From Flagellimonas sp947499585 (GTDB taxonomy: Bacteria; Bacteroidota; Bacteroidia; Flavobacteriales; Flavobacteriaceae): a stretch of 64,000 bases of DNA. The stretch covers positions 2,294,001 to 2,358,000 of the forward strand of contig NZ_CP138995.1 in NCBI RefSeq assembly GCF_044596045.1. The letters are read 5' to 3'. The notes beneath the pieces were generated by a model. It did not search any database. It was not told where the DNA came from and saw only the letters and a list, made by a program, of their open reading frames with translations. Below are positions 41,586-51,301 of the stretch, one piece after another (the stretch's first letter is position 1; every line of letters begins with the position of its first letter). A program made the translations under genes and the position numbers.

Positions 41586-43634
41586 TTACCAGATATGAAC
41601 TCTCTCTTCTACTGGCAAAAACATTTTATCACCTTCTTTAATGTCAAAAGCATCATAGAACTCTTGAATATTGAGTAGGGGTTGTATAGCCCTCACTTGA
41701 CCTGGAGAGTGTGGGTCGGTTTTAATTTGAGTTTGTAACGCCTCATCTCTTGCTTTAGTTCTCCACACCGTTGCCCAAGACATAAAGAAACGCTGTTCCG
41801 GAGTGAAACCATCCAGGTTTTCAGGTCGTCCATTTTCAGCAAAATACCTTTGCAGACCATCGTATGCGCCAAGAACACCACCTAAATCCCCTATATTTTC
41901 GCCTAAAGTAAATTTTCCGTTCACGGCAACCCCTGGTAAAACTTCTACTTTGTCATATTGGGCAGCTAGTGCATCTGCTCTTTCTGTAAAAGCCGCTAAG
42001 TCTTCTTCTGCCCACCAATTTTTCAGGTTTCCATCCGCATCAAAACGAGACCCAGAGTCGTCAAAGGCGTGGGAAATCTCATGACCAATAATAGCACCAA
42101 TTCCACCATAGTTCACAGCTTCGTCTGCAGTATAATTATAGAAAGGAGGTTGTAAAATGGCCGCTGGAAAAACAATCTCATTGTTCACTGAACTAAAGTA
42201 TGCATTCACTGTTTGAGGAGACATTCCCCATTCACTTTTATCAACGGGTTCTCCAATATCTGAAAAGTTGTCTTCGCGCTGCCATTTATTCACAGCCGTC
42301 ATATTATCGAAATAAGTTTTGTTAGCTGATATTGTCATTGTGGAATAATCTACCCAATCGTCTGGATAGGCTATCTTAATGGTAAACTTATCTAATTTTT
42401 CAATGGCTTTTAGCTTAGTTGAATCACTCATCCAGTCCAATTTTTGAATTCTGGATTTGTATGCTTCAATAATGTTTATAATCATTTTTTCAGCTTTGAC
42501 CTTTGCTTCGGGAGGAAATTTGGCATCTACATACAATTGTCCCAATGCATCACCAACAGAATTATTTACAACCCCTAAGGCGCGTTCATCGGCTGCACGC
42601 TGTTTTTCGGCACCTCTTAGGTATTTACTGTAAAACTCCCAACTTGCACGTTCAATTTCAGTGGTGAGCCTTCTTGCTGAATTATTAAAAGTGCTCCAAC
42701 GAACAAGAGTTTTCAAATCACTAATTGGTGTATTCTTTAGAAAACCATCAAGTGCTTTTGTGTACTCGAGTTGTGCAACGATAATAGTATCAAAGGCCTT
42801 TGTAGCTCCAAAGTCCTTTAGCATTTTATTGATGTCGATACTGCTCAACATGGCATCTACTTCAGCAATAGTCCTTGGGTTGTTATAGTTACGAGCATCC
42901 CTTCTTTGAACCTTGTCTAACCTTGGTTCCGCAAGCTTAGTTTCCAATTCCAGTATTTTGTCTGCTGAAACTGCCGCGTCGGCCTCACTGTCTCCTAACA
43001 TTTGGAGCATCTTGGTTATATGTTTTTTGTATTCATCACGGATTTCTATGGACTTCTCATCTTCATCCAAATAATAATCGCTATCCGGAAGCCCTAAATT
43101 ACCAGTACCCATATAAACGGCATTCATGGAACTGTTGCTTAAATCTGCTTGTACCCCAACACCGATCAGCGGTGATGAAACGGAAAGATTAGTAGTAAAT
43201 ATAGTTTGAAGATCTAATAGATTTTCAACATTTGCAATGGCATCAAGCGCAGGTTGCAAGGGAGTAATGCCCGCTTGATCTCTTGACACAGTATCCAGTT
43301 TTGTATTGAAAATAGCCAATGCTTTAGCTTGATCAGTATCTTCTGCATATGTTGATTTTTCTTTTGCCTCGGAGATAATTTCCAAGACATCTAAATCCGT
43401 AGATTTCCGTAATACGTAAAACCCGCCCCATATAGGACGGTCATCTGGAATCTCCGTGTTTTTCATCCAATTACCATTTACAAAGTTGTAGAAGTCTTCT
43501 TTTGGATTAACAGAGGTATCCATGTTTTCCAAAACAATACCTGGTATTTTCTCTACTTCAGCGGTTGGTTTTGATTTTTCCACGCAACTGGAAAATGCAA
43601 TGATGGACGCTGCCAAAAAATAGCCTTTTTTCAT
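41586..43634 (-). CDS. M13-family zinc metallopeptidase (PepO-like lipoprotein)
   Basis: An exported endopeptidase of 682 residues related to neprilysin. The lipobox (IAFSSC at about residue 17) suggests lipidation. The N-terminal M13_N domain begins MDTSVNPKEDFYNFVNGNWM; the catalytic HExxH is in IGHEISHAFDDSG, the third zinc ligand region in GENIGDLGG and the terminal signature near RVHIW. All are intact. It stands between gntK and gntP on the same strand with its own terminator, so it is probably monocistronic. Confidence 0.95.
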   Translation of the reverse strand: MKKGYFLAASIIAFSSCVEKSKPTAEVEKIPGIVLENMDTSVNPKEDFYNFVNGNWMKNTEIPDDRPIWGGFYVLRKSTDLDVLEIISEAKEKSTYAEDTDQAKALAIFNTKLDTVSRDQAGITPLQPALDAIANVENLLDLQTIFTTNLSVSSPLIGVGVQADLSNSSMNAVYMGTGNLGLPDSDYYLDEDEKSIEIRDEYKKHITKMLQMLGDSEADAAVSADKILELETKLAEPRLDKVQRRDARNYNNPRTIAEVDAMLSSIDINKMLKDFGATKAFDTIIVAQLEYTKALDGFLKNTPISDLKTLVRWSTFNNSARRLTTEIERASWEFYSKYLRGAEKQRAADERALGVVNNSVGDALGQLYVDAKFPPEAKVKAEKMIINIIEAYKSRIQKLDWMSDSTKLKAIEKLDKFTIKIAYPDDWVDYSTMTISANKTYFDNMTAVNKWQREDNFSDIGEPVDKSEWGMSPQTVNAYFSSVNNEIVFPAAILQPPFYNYTADEAVNYGGIGAIIGHEISHAFDDSGSRFDADGNLKNWWAEEDLAAFTERADALAAQYDKVEVLPGVAVNGKFTLGENIGDLGGVLGAYDGLQRYFAENGRPENLDGFTPEQRFFMSWATVWRTKARDEALQTQIKTDPHSPGQVRAIQPLLNIQEFYDAFDIKEGDKMFLPVEERVHIW

Positions 43635-43657
43635 TTTTCGATTTTTTAAATTAATTA

Positions 43658-43671
43658 GTCAAGCGTTTGAC
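43658..43671. promoter_or_regulatory. Imperfect palindrome upstream of the M13 peptidase gene
   Basis: GTCAAGCGTTTGAC is a 14-bp inverted repeat with one mismatched pair near the centre, 24 nt before the ATG. Possible operator; weak evidence. Confidence 0.2.
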
Positions 43672-43766
43672 GCCAAAATCTCGAATTTGTTACGTACAAT
43701 TTTCATATTTATTGGAAATTGTAATTGGTATACAGATGTTTATGAAAAGTGAGGCTGAAAAAGGCT

Positions 43767-44270
43767 TTATGATCTCCGTTTTAACTGGCCCAAGATTTCT
43801 ACGACCATATCTTCCGGATTATTAGAAATTGAAATAGTTATAGCTTTTGTAGGTGCTTCAAGTGTATTAAATTGAGATTGAAGAAGTGCTAGGGGCATAA
43901 AATGCCCTTTTCTACTTTCTAGCCTAGATTTAATAAGTTCAAAGGTGCCTTCTAAATGAATAAACCCAAGATGATTTTCCATTCCTTCCAAAAGTATATC
44001 CCTGTAACTTTCTTTTAGTGCAGAGCAGGCAATTATAGCACCTGTAGATTTATGCTCTTGTGCCAACGCATTGAGTTTTATAAGCCATCCCTTTCTATCA
44101 TCATCATTTAGTGGGTTCCCCGCCTCCATTTTTTCTATGTTCTCTTTTGGGTGAAAATCATCTCCATCAAAAAAAGGAATCTCCAATGTGTTGGATAATA
44201 GTTTGCCAATGGTGGACTTTCCAGTTCCAGATACGCCCATTATTATATATACCTTTTGAAAACTAGGCAT
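43767..44270 (-). CDS. gntK: Gluconokinase
   Basis: Phosphorylates gluconate to 6-phosphogluconate for the pentose-phosphate or Entner-Doudoroff route. The 167-residue P-loop kinase has MGVSGTGKSTIGKLLS, FFDGDDFHP, NDDDRKGWL and ACSALKESYRD, all typical of GntK. It overlaps miaA by 8 nt at the end of an eight-gene run. The cognate permease gntP lies beyond the M13 peptidase gene. Confidence 0.95.
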   Translation of the reverse strand: MPSFQKVYIIMGVSGTGKSTIGKLLSNTLEIPFFDGDDFHPKENIEKMEAGNPLNDDDRKGWLIKLNALAQEHKSTGAIIACSALKESYRDILLEGMENHLGFIHLEGTFELIKSRLESRKGHFMPLALLQSQFNTLEAPTKAITISISNNPEDMVVEILGQLKRRS

Positions 44271-45186
44271 TAGGATGTGTTTTAAGTTCTTCGGTTATTT
44301 TTTCAAGTATAATCTTAGGTTCGGCGTTGTAATCCAGCCAAAAAATATCTTTGTTTTTTCTTAGCCAAGTGAGTTGTCTTTTTGCAAACCGCCTTGTGTT
44401 CTTTTTTATTTCTGAAATAGCAAAGTCAAGAGTGAAGTGCCCATCAAGATATTCAAAAAGTTCTTTGTAACCCACGGTTTGCAAAGCATTGAGATCCTTG
44501 TGGGAATACAGTTTTTTTGCTTCGTCCAATAGCCCAGTTTCCATCATTAAGTCCACACGCTTATTGATGCGGTCGTAGATTATCTCCCTATCTGCTTGGA
44601 TGCCAACATAGAAAGAATTGAAGTTTCTCTTTTCTTTTTTTTGATTTAAAAATGAAGAATAAGGTTTATTTGCAGTGATGCAAACTTCCAAGGCTCGAAC
44701 TATTCTATGGGGATTATGTATATCCACCAAATGATAATATTTTGGATCTTGGACCAGCAGTTCTTCTTGTAAAGACTGTAAACCTTCTTTTTCAAGTCTT
44801 TGATTTAGTGAGTTGCGCAGTTTTGGGTCTATTTCAGGAAATTCATCTAATCCATTTACTACGGCATCAACATAAAGGCCACTTCCTCCAACCATAACAA
44901 CATAATCCTTGTCTTGAAAGAGTTTTTCTATTTGGGCAATGGCTTCTTTTTCAAAATCACCGACTGAATAGGGTTCAAAAATGCTTTTTTGTTGAACAAA
45001 ATGGTGAGGGATAGCTTGCATCTCTTCTTTTGATGGCACAGCGGTACCAATACTCATTTCTTTGAAAAACTGGCGAGAATCCGCAGAGATGATTTCGGTT
45101 TTAAAGTGTTCTGCAAGGGTAATTGCTAATCTGGTCTTTCCAATTGCGGTAGGCCCCACCACTGAGATCAAAGTTTTAGAACTCAT
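44263..45186 (-). CDS. miaA: tRNA dimethylallyltransferase MiaA
   Basis: Adds an isopentenyl group to A37 of tRNAs reading UNN codons. The 307 residues contain the P-loop VVGPTAIGKTRLAITLA, the substrate motif ISADSRQFFKEM, VGGSGLYVDAVV and the C-terminal RRFAKRQLTWLRK. Length is typical. Its ATG overlaps the ion-channel stop by 4 nt and it overlaps gntK by 8 nt. Confidence 0.97.
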   Translation of the reverse strand: MSSKTLISVVGPTAIGKTRLAITLAEHFKTEIISADSRQFFKEMSIGTAVPSKEEMQAIPHHFVQQKSIFEPYSVGDFEKEAIAQIEKLFQDKDYVVMVGGSGLYVDAVVNGLDEFPEIDPKLRNSLNQRLEKEGLQSLQEELLVQDPKYYHLVDIHNPHRIVRALEVCITANKPYSSFLNQKKEKRNFNSFYVGIQADREIIYDRINKRVDLMMETGLLDEAKKLYSHKDLNALQTVGYKELFEYLDGHFTLDFAISEIKKNTRRFAKRQLTWLRKNKDIFWLDYNAEPKIILEKITEELKTHPNA

Positions 45187-46022
45187 AGCACATCTCCACA
45201 GTTATAGCAGTTTAGAGCATCATCCCGATGACCTTCTGCTGTGCAACTTGGACAAGCCTGTGTATTGGTATGGACTAAACTGTCTCCTTTTTCACCCCTC
45301 TTGTGCCTTGAGAATTCCACGGTTACAATCCCCGTTGGTACAGCAATGATTCCATAACCCAAAACCATGATGATAGTGGCTAAAAACTGTCCTAAATTGG
45401 TTTGCGGGGCAATATCCCCGTAGCCTACGGTGGTCAATGTTACTATGGTCCAATAGATACTTCTGGGAATACTGGTAAAACCAGCCTCATCACTTTCAAT
45501 AAGGTACATGATGGTCCCCATGATAACGGAAAGAATCAAAACAACATAGATAAACACAGCGATCTTGGCTCTACTGGCTTTTAAGGCTGATTTTAGTTGA
45601 GATGCTTCCCCCATAAACTTTACAAGCTTAAGTATTCTAAAAATCCGTAGAAGACGGAAAGCTCTAACTGCTAAAAGTACTTGCGAACCAGCAAAAATAT
45701 AGGAGAGATAAAGCGGGATAGTGGATACAAAATCAATAATACCATAGAGGCTAAACACATATTTCCATGGTTTTTTAATGCTGATGAGTCTTGCAATGTA
45801 TTCCAAGGTAAAAAAAATGGTGACTACCCACTCCAAAGTCAATAGAATCTTGTGGTAATGTATGTCTACTTCCTTTATGCTCTCTAGCATCACAAGAATT
45901 ACACTAAGCACGATTAGGACAAAGAGGACAATGTCAAAAAACTTTCCTAACGGCGTGTCAGCTTCATAAATGATTTCATGAAGTGTGTTTTTCCAACCAG
46001 AATGTATTTTATGCTCTTTCAA
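45183..46022 (-). CDS. Voltage-gated-type potassium channel with C-terminal zinc ribbon
   Basis: A 279-residue inner-membrane protein with six transmembrane segments (about 30-210), an S4-like helix with spaced arginines (AVRAFRLLRIFRILKLVK) and the K+ selectivity filter TTVGYGD. The C-terminus ends with paired cysteines (CPSC and CYNC), a zinc-ribbon-like tail. It starts with TTG at 46022 in a TTGA overlap with the exonuclease stop; no ATG precedes the first membrane helix, so the TTG start is credible. Confidence 0.9.
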   Translation of the reverse strand: MKEHKIHSGWKNTLHEIIYEADTPLGKFFDIVLFVLIVLSVILVMLESIKEVDIHYHKILLTLEWVVTIFFTLEYIARLISIKKPWKYVFSLYGIIDFVSTIPLYLSYIFAGSQVLLAVRAFRLLRIFRILKLVKFMGEASQLKSALKASRAKIAVFIYVVLILSVIMGTIMYLIESDEAGFTSIPRSIYWTIVTLTTVGYGDIAPQTNLGQFLATIIMVLGYGIIAVPTGIVTVEFSRHKRGEKGDSLVHTNTQACPSCTAEGHRDDALNCYNCGDVL

Positions 46023-47380
46023 AGGGCGGGAGTTAATTCTAAAACCTTGAGTTTGTTATTTTTTCTCAAATAAGATTCAATAATAAAAGAGGTGTTTTCG
46101 TCGCTTGAAATTGGGGTTATAATGGATTCTAAGATATGAATATTATTTATTTGGTGATTAAGCTCTACATATCCGAAACCTTTTAGAGCCCCATTTTTAA
46201 TTAAGATAAGACTGCGCTCTCCAATTTCCCTACCTTGGTCCAATAGTGCTACGCTCTTGTCAACAACGCTATACTTATAAAATGCTGCCTCTATTTTTTG
46301 GTTGTATTCGAAAGTATTCTCAATATCTGTACACCCTTCCATACATCCATTTTTAGCATGTTCACAAATTACATCAAGCCCTAAGGATGTTGGGCATAGT
46401 TCAAACTCAGCACTTATTTTGTTTAGAAAACTTTTCGCTGATGGAACACCATTAAAACCAATCTTTTGCTCCTTCTGAAATTTGTTTTGCACAATATCCA
46501 AAGTAATATGGGGAGTTCCATTTTTGGAAAAATTAATTACGTGAGAAAAGAGTTTCTTCTTTGTGATTGTATTGTGTTTGGGTTTTGTTTGTTTTAGTTC
46601 TTGATATTCTTTTAAAATAGCAACCAGTTCACCACCGGTAAGCTCGTAACTTACCTTTTTGGTCTCTTTCTGTAGCTTTCTCGCCAACTGTCCAACGTTT
46701 GTGAAATGTTGGTTTACCCGTCGTTTAATATCTTTTGTTTTTCCAAGAAAGATGATTTCCCCATCCTTATCATGCATATAATACACACCTGTTTTCGATG
46801 GTAAATCCGAGATGATATCTAGCTGTGTTGGTGAGAGTTCTCCTTGGGATTCTTCTCGAATCACTTCTTTGATAATCGTTTTTTCTGAATCTTTATCCAG
46901 CAGAAGCTTGAATAGTTTTAGAGTCGCTATTGCATCGCCATTTGCCCTGTGGCGATCACTCATGGGAATTCCCAAAGAACGTACTAGTTTGCCAAGACTA
47001 TGGGATTCTGCATCTGGAAGCAATTTTTTTGAGAGGTCAACAGTGCATAATGTCTTCCGTTGAAAATCGTAGCCCAACCTTCTAAATTCTGTCCGAAGTA
47101 TTCTGTAATCAAATTGGGCGTTATGCGCAACAATAACGGCACCATCGGTAATTTCTATAATACGTTTTGCTACTTCATGAAACTTTGGTGCGGAACGTAA
47201 CATCTTGTTGTTTATCCCTGTAAGTTTAACCACGAATGGTTGTATTTCCCGTTCTGGATTTATTAAACCAATAAATTTGTCCACTACTTTATGGCCATCA
47301 AACTTGTGGATTGCAATCTCCATGATACCTTCCTCATTGTATTTTCCTCCGGTGCTTTCGATATCGAGTATGACGTACAT
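46019..47380 (-). CDS. DnaQ-type 3'-5' exonuclease fused to a GIY-YIG domain
   Basis: A 453-residue predicted nuclease. Residues 1-165 are a DEDDh exonuclease like DNA polymerase III epsilon (YVILDIESTGG, VAHNAQFDYRI, HRANGDAIAT). Residues 195-280 are a GIY-YIG domain like that of UvrC and Cho (TGVYYMHDKDGEIIFLGKT, KDIKRRVNQHF), with FLG in place of the usual YIG. The C-terminal 170 residues include four cysteines (CEHAKNGCMEGC). The fusion occurs in other bacteria and suggests a repair role. It ends 4 nt inside the channel gene. Confidence 0.9.
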   Translation of the reverse strand: MYVILDIESTGGKYNEEGIMEIAIHKFDGHKVVDKFIGLINPEREIQPFVVKLTGINNKMLRSAPKFHEVAKRIIEITDGAVIVAHNAQFDYRILRTEFRRLGYDFQRKTLCTVDLSKKLLPDAESHSLGKLVRSLGIPMSDRHRANGDAIATLKLFKLLLDKDSEKTIIKEVIREESQGELSPTQLDIISDLPSKTGVYYMHDKDGEIIFLGKTKDIKRRVNQHFTNVGQLARKLQKETKKVSYELTGGELVAILKEYQELKQTKPKHNTITKKKLFSHVINFSKNGTPHITLDIVQNKFQKEQKIGFNGVPSAKSFLNKISAEFELCPTSLGLDVICEHAKNGCMEGCTDIENTFEYNQKIEAAFYKYSVVDKSVALLDQGREIGERSLILIKNGALKGFGYVELNHQINNIHILESIITPISSDENTSFIIESYLRKNNKLKVLELTPAL

Positions 47381-47403
47381 GAAAAATGCTGAAAAAATAT
47401 GAA

Positions 47404-48063
47404 TTATGAATAGTTACGGGCTCCAAAGATACTACTTCCAATTCGCACCATAGTACTTCCCTCTTCAATGGCAATGCCATAATCACCACTCATACCCATT
47501 GAAAGTACAGTGATATCAGGTAGTTTTTGCTTTAGGTTATCAAAGATAGATTTTAAAGAGGCGAATTCTTTTCTAACCTGTTCTTGATCTTGAGTAAACG
47601 TAGCCATACCCATTAAACCTTCTATTCTAATATTTTCCAGCGCAGCAAATTCTTCAGAATTGAGCATGGCATCCAGTTCTAATGTGTCCAATCCAAATTT
47701 AGTTTCCTCTTCAGCGATGTGCATTTGTAGTAAACAAGGAATTACACGATCATGTTTTTTAGCTTGTTTATTGATTTCCAGAAGCAATCTAAAACTATCC
47801 ACTCCGTGAACCAATGAAACAAATTCTGCCATATACTTTACTTTATTTCGCTGTACATGGCCAATCATGTGCCATTGAATGTCTTTGGGCAGGGTCTCCC
47901 ATTTCTGGGTCATTTCTTGGATTTTGTTTTCCCCAAAAACCCGTTGTCCAGCTTCATAAGCTTCTAAAATGGCTTCATTGGGTTTGGTTTTAGAAACCGC
48001 GACAAGAGTTACTTCCTTAGAAAGTTTTTCCTTTATAGCGATAAGATTATTTTTTATTGACAT
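47404..48063 (-). CDS. YggS-family pyridoxal-phosphate homeostasis protein
   Basis: A 219-residue PLP-binding TIM-barrel protein thought to buffer intracellular PLP. The PLP lysine is in LVAVSKTKPNEAI and the phosphate loop in LSMGMSGDYGIAIEEGSTMVRIG. Length is typical. It sits 23 nt upstream of the exonuclease gene and 23 nt downstream of DUF1015. Confidence 0.95.
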   Translation of the reverse strand: MSIKNNLIAIKEKLSKEVTLVAVSKTKPNEAILEAYEAGQRVFGENKIQEMTQKWETLPKDIQWHMIGHVQRNKVKYMAEFVSLVHGVDSFRLLLEINKQAKKHDRVIPCLLQMHIAEEETKFGLDTLELDAMLNSEEFAALENIRIEGLMGMATFTQDQEQVRKEFASLKSIFDNLKQKLPDITVLSMGMSGDYGIAIEEGSTMVRIGSSIFGARNYS

Positions 48064-48086
48064 TCGATTTTAGTATTCAATTCCGT

Positions 48087-49322
48087 TCAAAATTCATAAA
48101 TGGACAAGCCGCTTCTCAGTTTAGGTTCTATATAGGTGCTTTTTGGCGGCATCACCAGTCCTGCGTCTGCAATGGCCTTAATTTCAGTCATATTAATGGG
48201 CACAAGACTGAATCCCACTGCAAATTCTCCCCTGTCAATACTATCTTTCATTTTAATGACATTGTGCTTTCCGTAGCCATAGGAGATACGTTTGTCATTC
48301 CGAAGGTCATGAATCCCTAAGATGGGTTCTAAAATGGTCTTGTACAGAATCTGAGTATCTAATTCACTCAAAGCATCAGTGAAATCATACACTTTTTTTC
48401 TTAAGTAGAGCGAGTAAAACTCACCATCCAAATACATGCTAAAATGATGTTTCTGAGTAGGTTTGTACAATCCATCATCTTTCTTTTCAATCCTGAAATA
48501 AGTATCTAGCTTAATCAAAAACTCATTTTTAGAATAGCCATTTAAGTCTTTGACCATTCTATTAAATTCATAGATTCTGATTTCTGATTCTGGAATAAGG
48601 TAAGCCATAAAAAAGTTATAGGCTTCTTCACCCGTATGGGAGGTATTGTCAGCCTTCATTTTTTCTGCCAATAGATTGGACGAAGCGCTTCTGTGATGGC
48701 CGTCTGCAATATAAAGAGCATTTATTTTAGCAAACTCGGTTTGGAGTTCTTCAATGGTTTCTTTATCCACTATTTTCCAAAGCTTGTGGCTTATTTTGTC
48801 TGTTGTGGTAAAATTGTATTGCGGTTCTTGCTCGGTTTCGTTTTTTAAGAGCGTGCTTATTGACTCGTTTTTAGCATAGGTCATTAGCACAGGTTCTGCA
48901 TTGAACCCTACAGTATTTAAATAGTTTGCGAAGAGTTTTTCTCTATGTTGGATGGTGTCTTCGTGTTTTTTAATAATATCGTTCTGATAGTCCAATACAC
49001 TACAGGCACAAAAAAGTCCCAAAGTTTTAAAGTTTCCTTTTGTTATCTGGTAGAGGTAAAAAGAAGCTTCTTTGTCTTTTTGGAAGATATTCTCTTCTAA
49101 AAACTCTAAATATCTGTTATGAACGAGTTTAAATCGTTCCTTACCTGCAACACTTTTATGGAACTTAAATCCGGGGTTTATGATGTGCAGAAAAGAAAAA
49201 GGATTAAACTTTAGTTGTGATTTCAATTCCTCCTTGGAATATTCTTCATAAGAGCGGGAAGCTACAAAAGAAGCCTTATCCTTTGTTGGGCGAATAGCCT
49301 TAAATGGCTTTACACGGGCCAT
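48087..49322 (-). CDS. DUF1015 family protein
   Basis: A 411-residue soluble protein matching DUF1015: start ARVKPFKAIRPTKDKASFVA, central IADGHHRSASSNLLAEK (the conserved DGHHR) and a C-terminal ISYGYGKHNVIKMKDSI. Function is not firmly established; related proteins have been linked to serine/phosphoserine metabolism, which I cannot test here. It follows the hydroxyacyl-CoA dehydrogenase gene after 6 nt. Confidence 0.9.
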   Translation of the reverse strand: MARVKPFKAIRPTKDKASFVASRSYEEYSKEELKSQLKFNPFSFLHIINPGFKFHKSVAGKERFKLVHNRYLEFLEENIFQKDKEASFYLYQITKGNFKTLGLFCACSVLDYQNDIIKKHEDTIQHREKLFANYLNTVGFNAEPVLMTYAKNESISTLLKNETEQEPQYNFTTTDKISHKLWKIVDKETIEELQTEFAKINALYIADGHHRSASSNLLAEKMKADNTSHTGEEAYNFFMAYLIPESEIRIYEFNRMVKDLNGYSKNEFLIKLDTYFRIEKKDDGLYKPTQKHHFSMYLDGEFYSLYLRKKVYDFTDALSELDTQILYKTILEPILGIHDLRNDKRISYGYGKHNVIKMKDSIDRGEFAVGFSLVPINMTEIKAIADAGLVMPPKSTYIEPKLRSGLSIYEF

Positions 49323-49328
49323 TTTTAA

Positions 49329-50216
49329 TTAATTAAATTGTGTTGAAACTTTTTCGGCCTTTCTAGATTCAGAGTAATCATAAAATCCTTCACCGGACTT
49401 TATGCCCAATTTACCAGCCGTCACCATGTTCACCAAAAGCGGACAAGGCGCATATTTAGGATTTTTGAAACCATCATACATTACATTCAAAATAGAAAGA
49501 CAAACATCTAAACCAATAAAGTCTGCCAATTGCAATGGTCCCATTGGGTGTGCCATACCCAATTTCATGACAGTATCAATTTCACTGACTCCGGCCACAC
49601 CATTATACAGGGTTTCAATGGCTTCATTAATCATTGGCATAAGAATCCTATTGGCCACAAAACCAGGATAATCATTCACTTCGGTTGGAGTCTTGCCCAA
49701 GTTGGCAGACAATTCCATAATAGTCTTTGTCACTTCATCAGAAGTACTATAACCCCGTATAATTTCTACCAATTTCATTATTGGTACTGGATTCATAAAA
49801 TGCATTCCAATCACCTTCTCAGGTCTATTTGTAGCCGCTGCAATTTGTGTTATGGATATTGAAGAAGTATTTGTGGCCAAAATGGTTTTTTCATCGCAAA
49901 CCTCATCCAAATCCTTAAAAATCTTCAGTTTAATGTTTAGGTTCTCCGTAGCGGCCTCAATCACTAAATCCGTATTTATAACACCTTCTTTTACATTAGT
50001 AAATGTTGAAATGTTGTTAAGCGTACTTTCTTTATCCTTTTCTCCTATAGAAGCTTTGGCGAGCATACGGTCCAAATTCTTGGTAATTGTTGCTAAACCT
50101 TTTTCTAAAGAGGCTTGTGCAATATCAATAAGATGCACTTGAAATCCATTTTGCGCAAAAACATGAGCAATTCCATTACCCATGGTACCTGCACCAATTA
50201 CTGCAATAGTCTTCAT
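49329..50216 (-). CDS. 3-hydroxybutyryl-CoA/3-hydroxyacyl-CoA dehydrogenase
   Basis: NAD-dependent oxidoreductase of 295 residues acting on 3-hydroxyacyl-CoA. It has the Rossmann motif IGAGTMGNGIAHVFAQNG, the catalytic His in GMHFMNPVPIMKLVE and the C-terminal domain GPLQLADFIGLD. The short stand-alone form is typical of 3-hydroxybutyryl-CoA dehydrogenase. It lies 4 nt downstream of the Gfo/Idh gene. No other beta-oxidation gene is nearby. Confidence 0.93.
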   Translation of the reverse strand: MKTIAVIGAGTMGNGIAHVFAQNGFQVHLIDIAQASLEKGLATITKNLDRMLAKASIGEKDKESTLNNISTFTNVKEGVINTDLVIEAATENLNIKLKIFKDLDEVCDEKTILATNTSSISITQIAAATNRPEKVIGMHFMNPVPIMKLVEIIRGYSTSDEVTKTIMELSANLGKTPTEVNDYPGFVANRILMPMINEAIETLYNGVAGVSEIDTVMKLGMAHPMGPLQLADFIGLDVCLSILNVMYDGFKNPKYAPCPLLVNMVTAGKLGIKSGEGFYDYSESRKAEKVSTQFN

Positions 50217-50220
50217 TGAA

Positions 50221-51186
50221 TTATTCTTTAAACGATTCTATAATTTGAAGGGCTACACGTAAGGCCTGTGTTCCTTGTGCTAAAGTTACTACTGGGTCTG
50301 TGTTGTTGTTGATTGCATCTGCAAAGGTCTCCAGCTCATCTAAAATGGCATTATTGGATTCAATATCTGGGTTTTCAAAATAGATTTGCTTTTTCTCACC
50401 TTCCGCATTCTGCAAAACCATGTCAAAATCTCCAGGTTTCTCAGGAGCGTCTTTCATTTTCACGACTTCTACTTTCTTTTCCAAAAAATCTACGGAGATA
50501 TAGGCATCCTGCTGGAAGAATCGAGACTTGCGCATGTTTTTAAGTGAAATCCTGCTTGAGGTAAGATTGGCTACACAGCCGTTCTCAAATTCTATTCTGG
50601 CGTTGGCAATATCCGGTGATTTGCTTATTACGGAAACCCCACTGGCATTTATTTGTTTTACTGGAGATTTCACTACACTCAAAATAACGTCTATATCATG
50701 AATCATTAAATCCAAGACAACGGGGACGTCTGTTCCTCTAGGGTTAAACTCTGCCAACCTATGGGTTTCAATGAACATGGGAGTTTCAATATTGTCCTTT
50801 ACAGCCAAAAACGCGGGGTTAAATCGTTCCACATGTCCAACTTGCCCCTTTATATTATGCTTACTGGCTAATTTCAACAATTCTTCAGCCTCTTTAAAAG
50901 TATTGGTAATGGGTTTTTCAATAAAAATATGCTTCCCTTTTTCAATGGCCTTTTTAGCACAATCAAAATGAGAAAGAGTGGGAGTGACGATATCAACTAC
51001 ATCTACTGCATCAAAAAGAGTATTGATATTTTCAAAATATGAATACCCAAATTCATCAGCTACTTTTTTTGCATTGATTTCATCTGGATCATAAAATCCT
51101 ACAAGTTCATAGTTGCTGGATTCGTTTAAGAGCCTGAGGTGAATTTTACCCAAATGTCCCGCACCAAGGACACCAACTTTTAGCAT
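50221..51186 (-). CDS. Gfo/Idh/MocA family oxidoreductase
   Basis: A 321-residue NAD(P)-dependent oxidoreductase. The N-terminal Rossmann domain has KVGVLGAGHLGKIHL and the family EKP motif in KHIFIEKPITNT; the C-terminal domain has VVLDLMIHDIDVILS with a candidate catalytic His. Substrate unknown. I use the ATG at 51186 (MLKVGVLGAG); the frame opens at a TTG at 51204. It heads the eight-gene run ending with gntK and diverges from pcm. Confidence 0.9.
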   Translation of the reverse strand: MLKVGVLGAGHLGKIHLRLLNESSNYELVGFYDPDEINAKKVADEFGYSYFENINTLFDAVDVVDIVTPTLSHFDCAKKAIEKGKHIFIEKPITNTFKEAEELLKLASKHNIKGQVGHVERFNPAFLAVKDNIETPMFIETHRLAEFNPRGTDVPVVLDLMIHDIDVILSVVKSPVKQINASGVSVISKSPDIANARIEFENGCVANLTSSRISLKNMRKSRFFQQDAYISVDFLEKKVEVVKMKDAPEKPGDFDMVLQNAEGEKKQIYFENPDIESNNAILDELETFADAINNNTDPVVTLAQGTQALRVALQIIESFKE

Positions 51187-51301
51187 ACGTACTGTTTTTG
51201 TCAAAAATAAGGATATGGTATCACTCTTCCATAAAAATAAGAAGTCAACTAACTATAAAATTCGTAGAGAACTTTATAAATTCGTGTACCAGACCAAAAA
51301 C

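Noticed and set aside
41803..42084. 93-codon plus-strand frame inside the M13 peptidase gene
   Set aside because: Antisense to conserved catalytic-domain coding sequence; no motif and no promoter.
51215..51301. 29-codon extension of Pcm
   Set aside because: The ATG at 51302 matches the family start; the extension is basic and unlike known Pcm N-termini.
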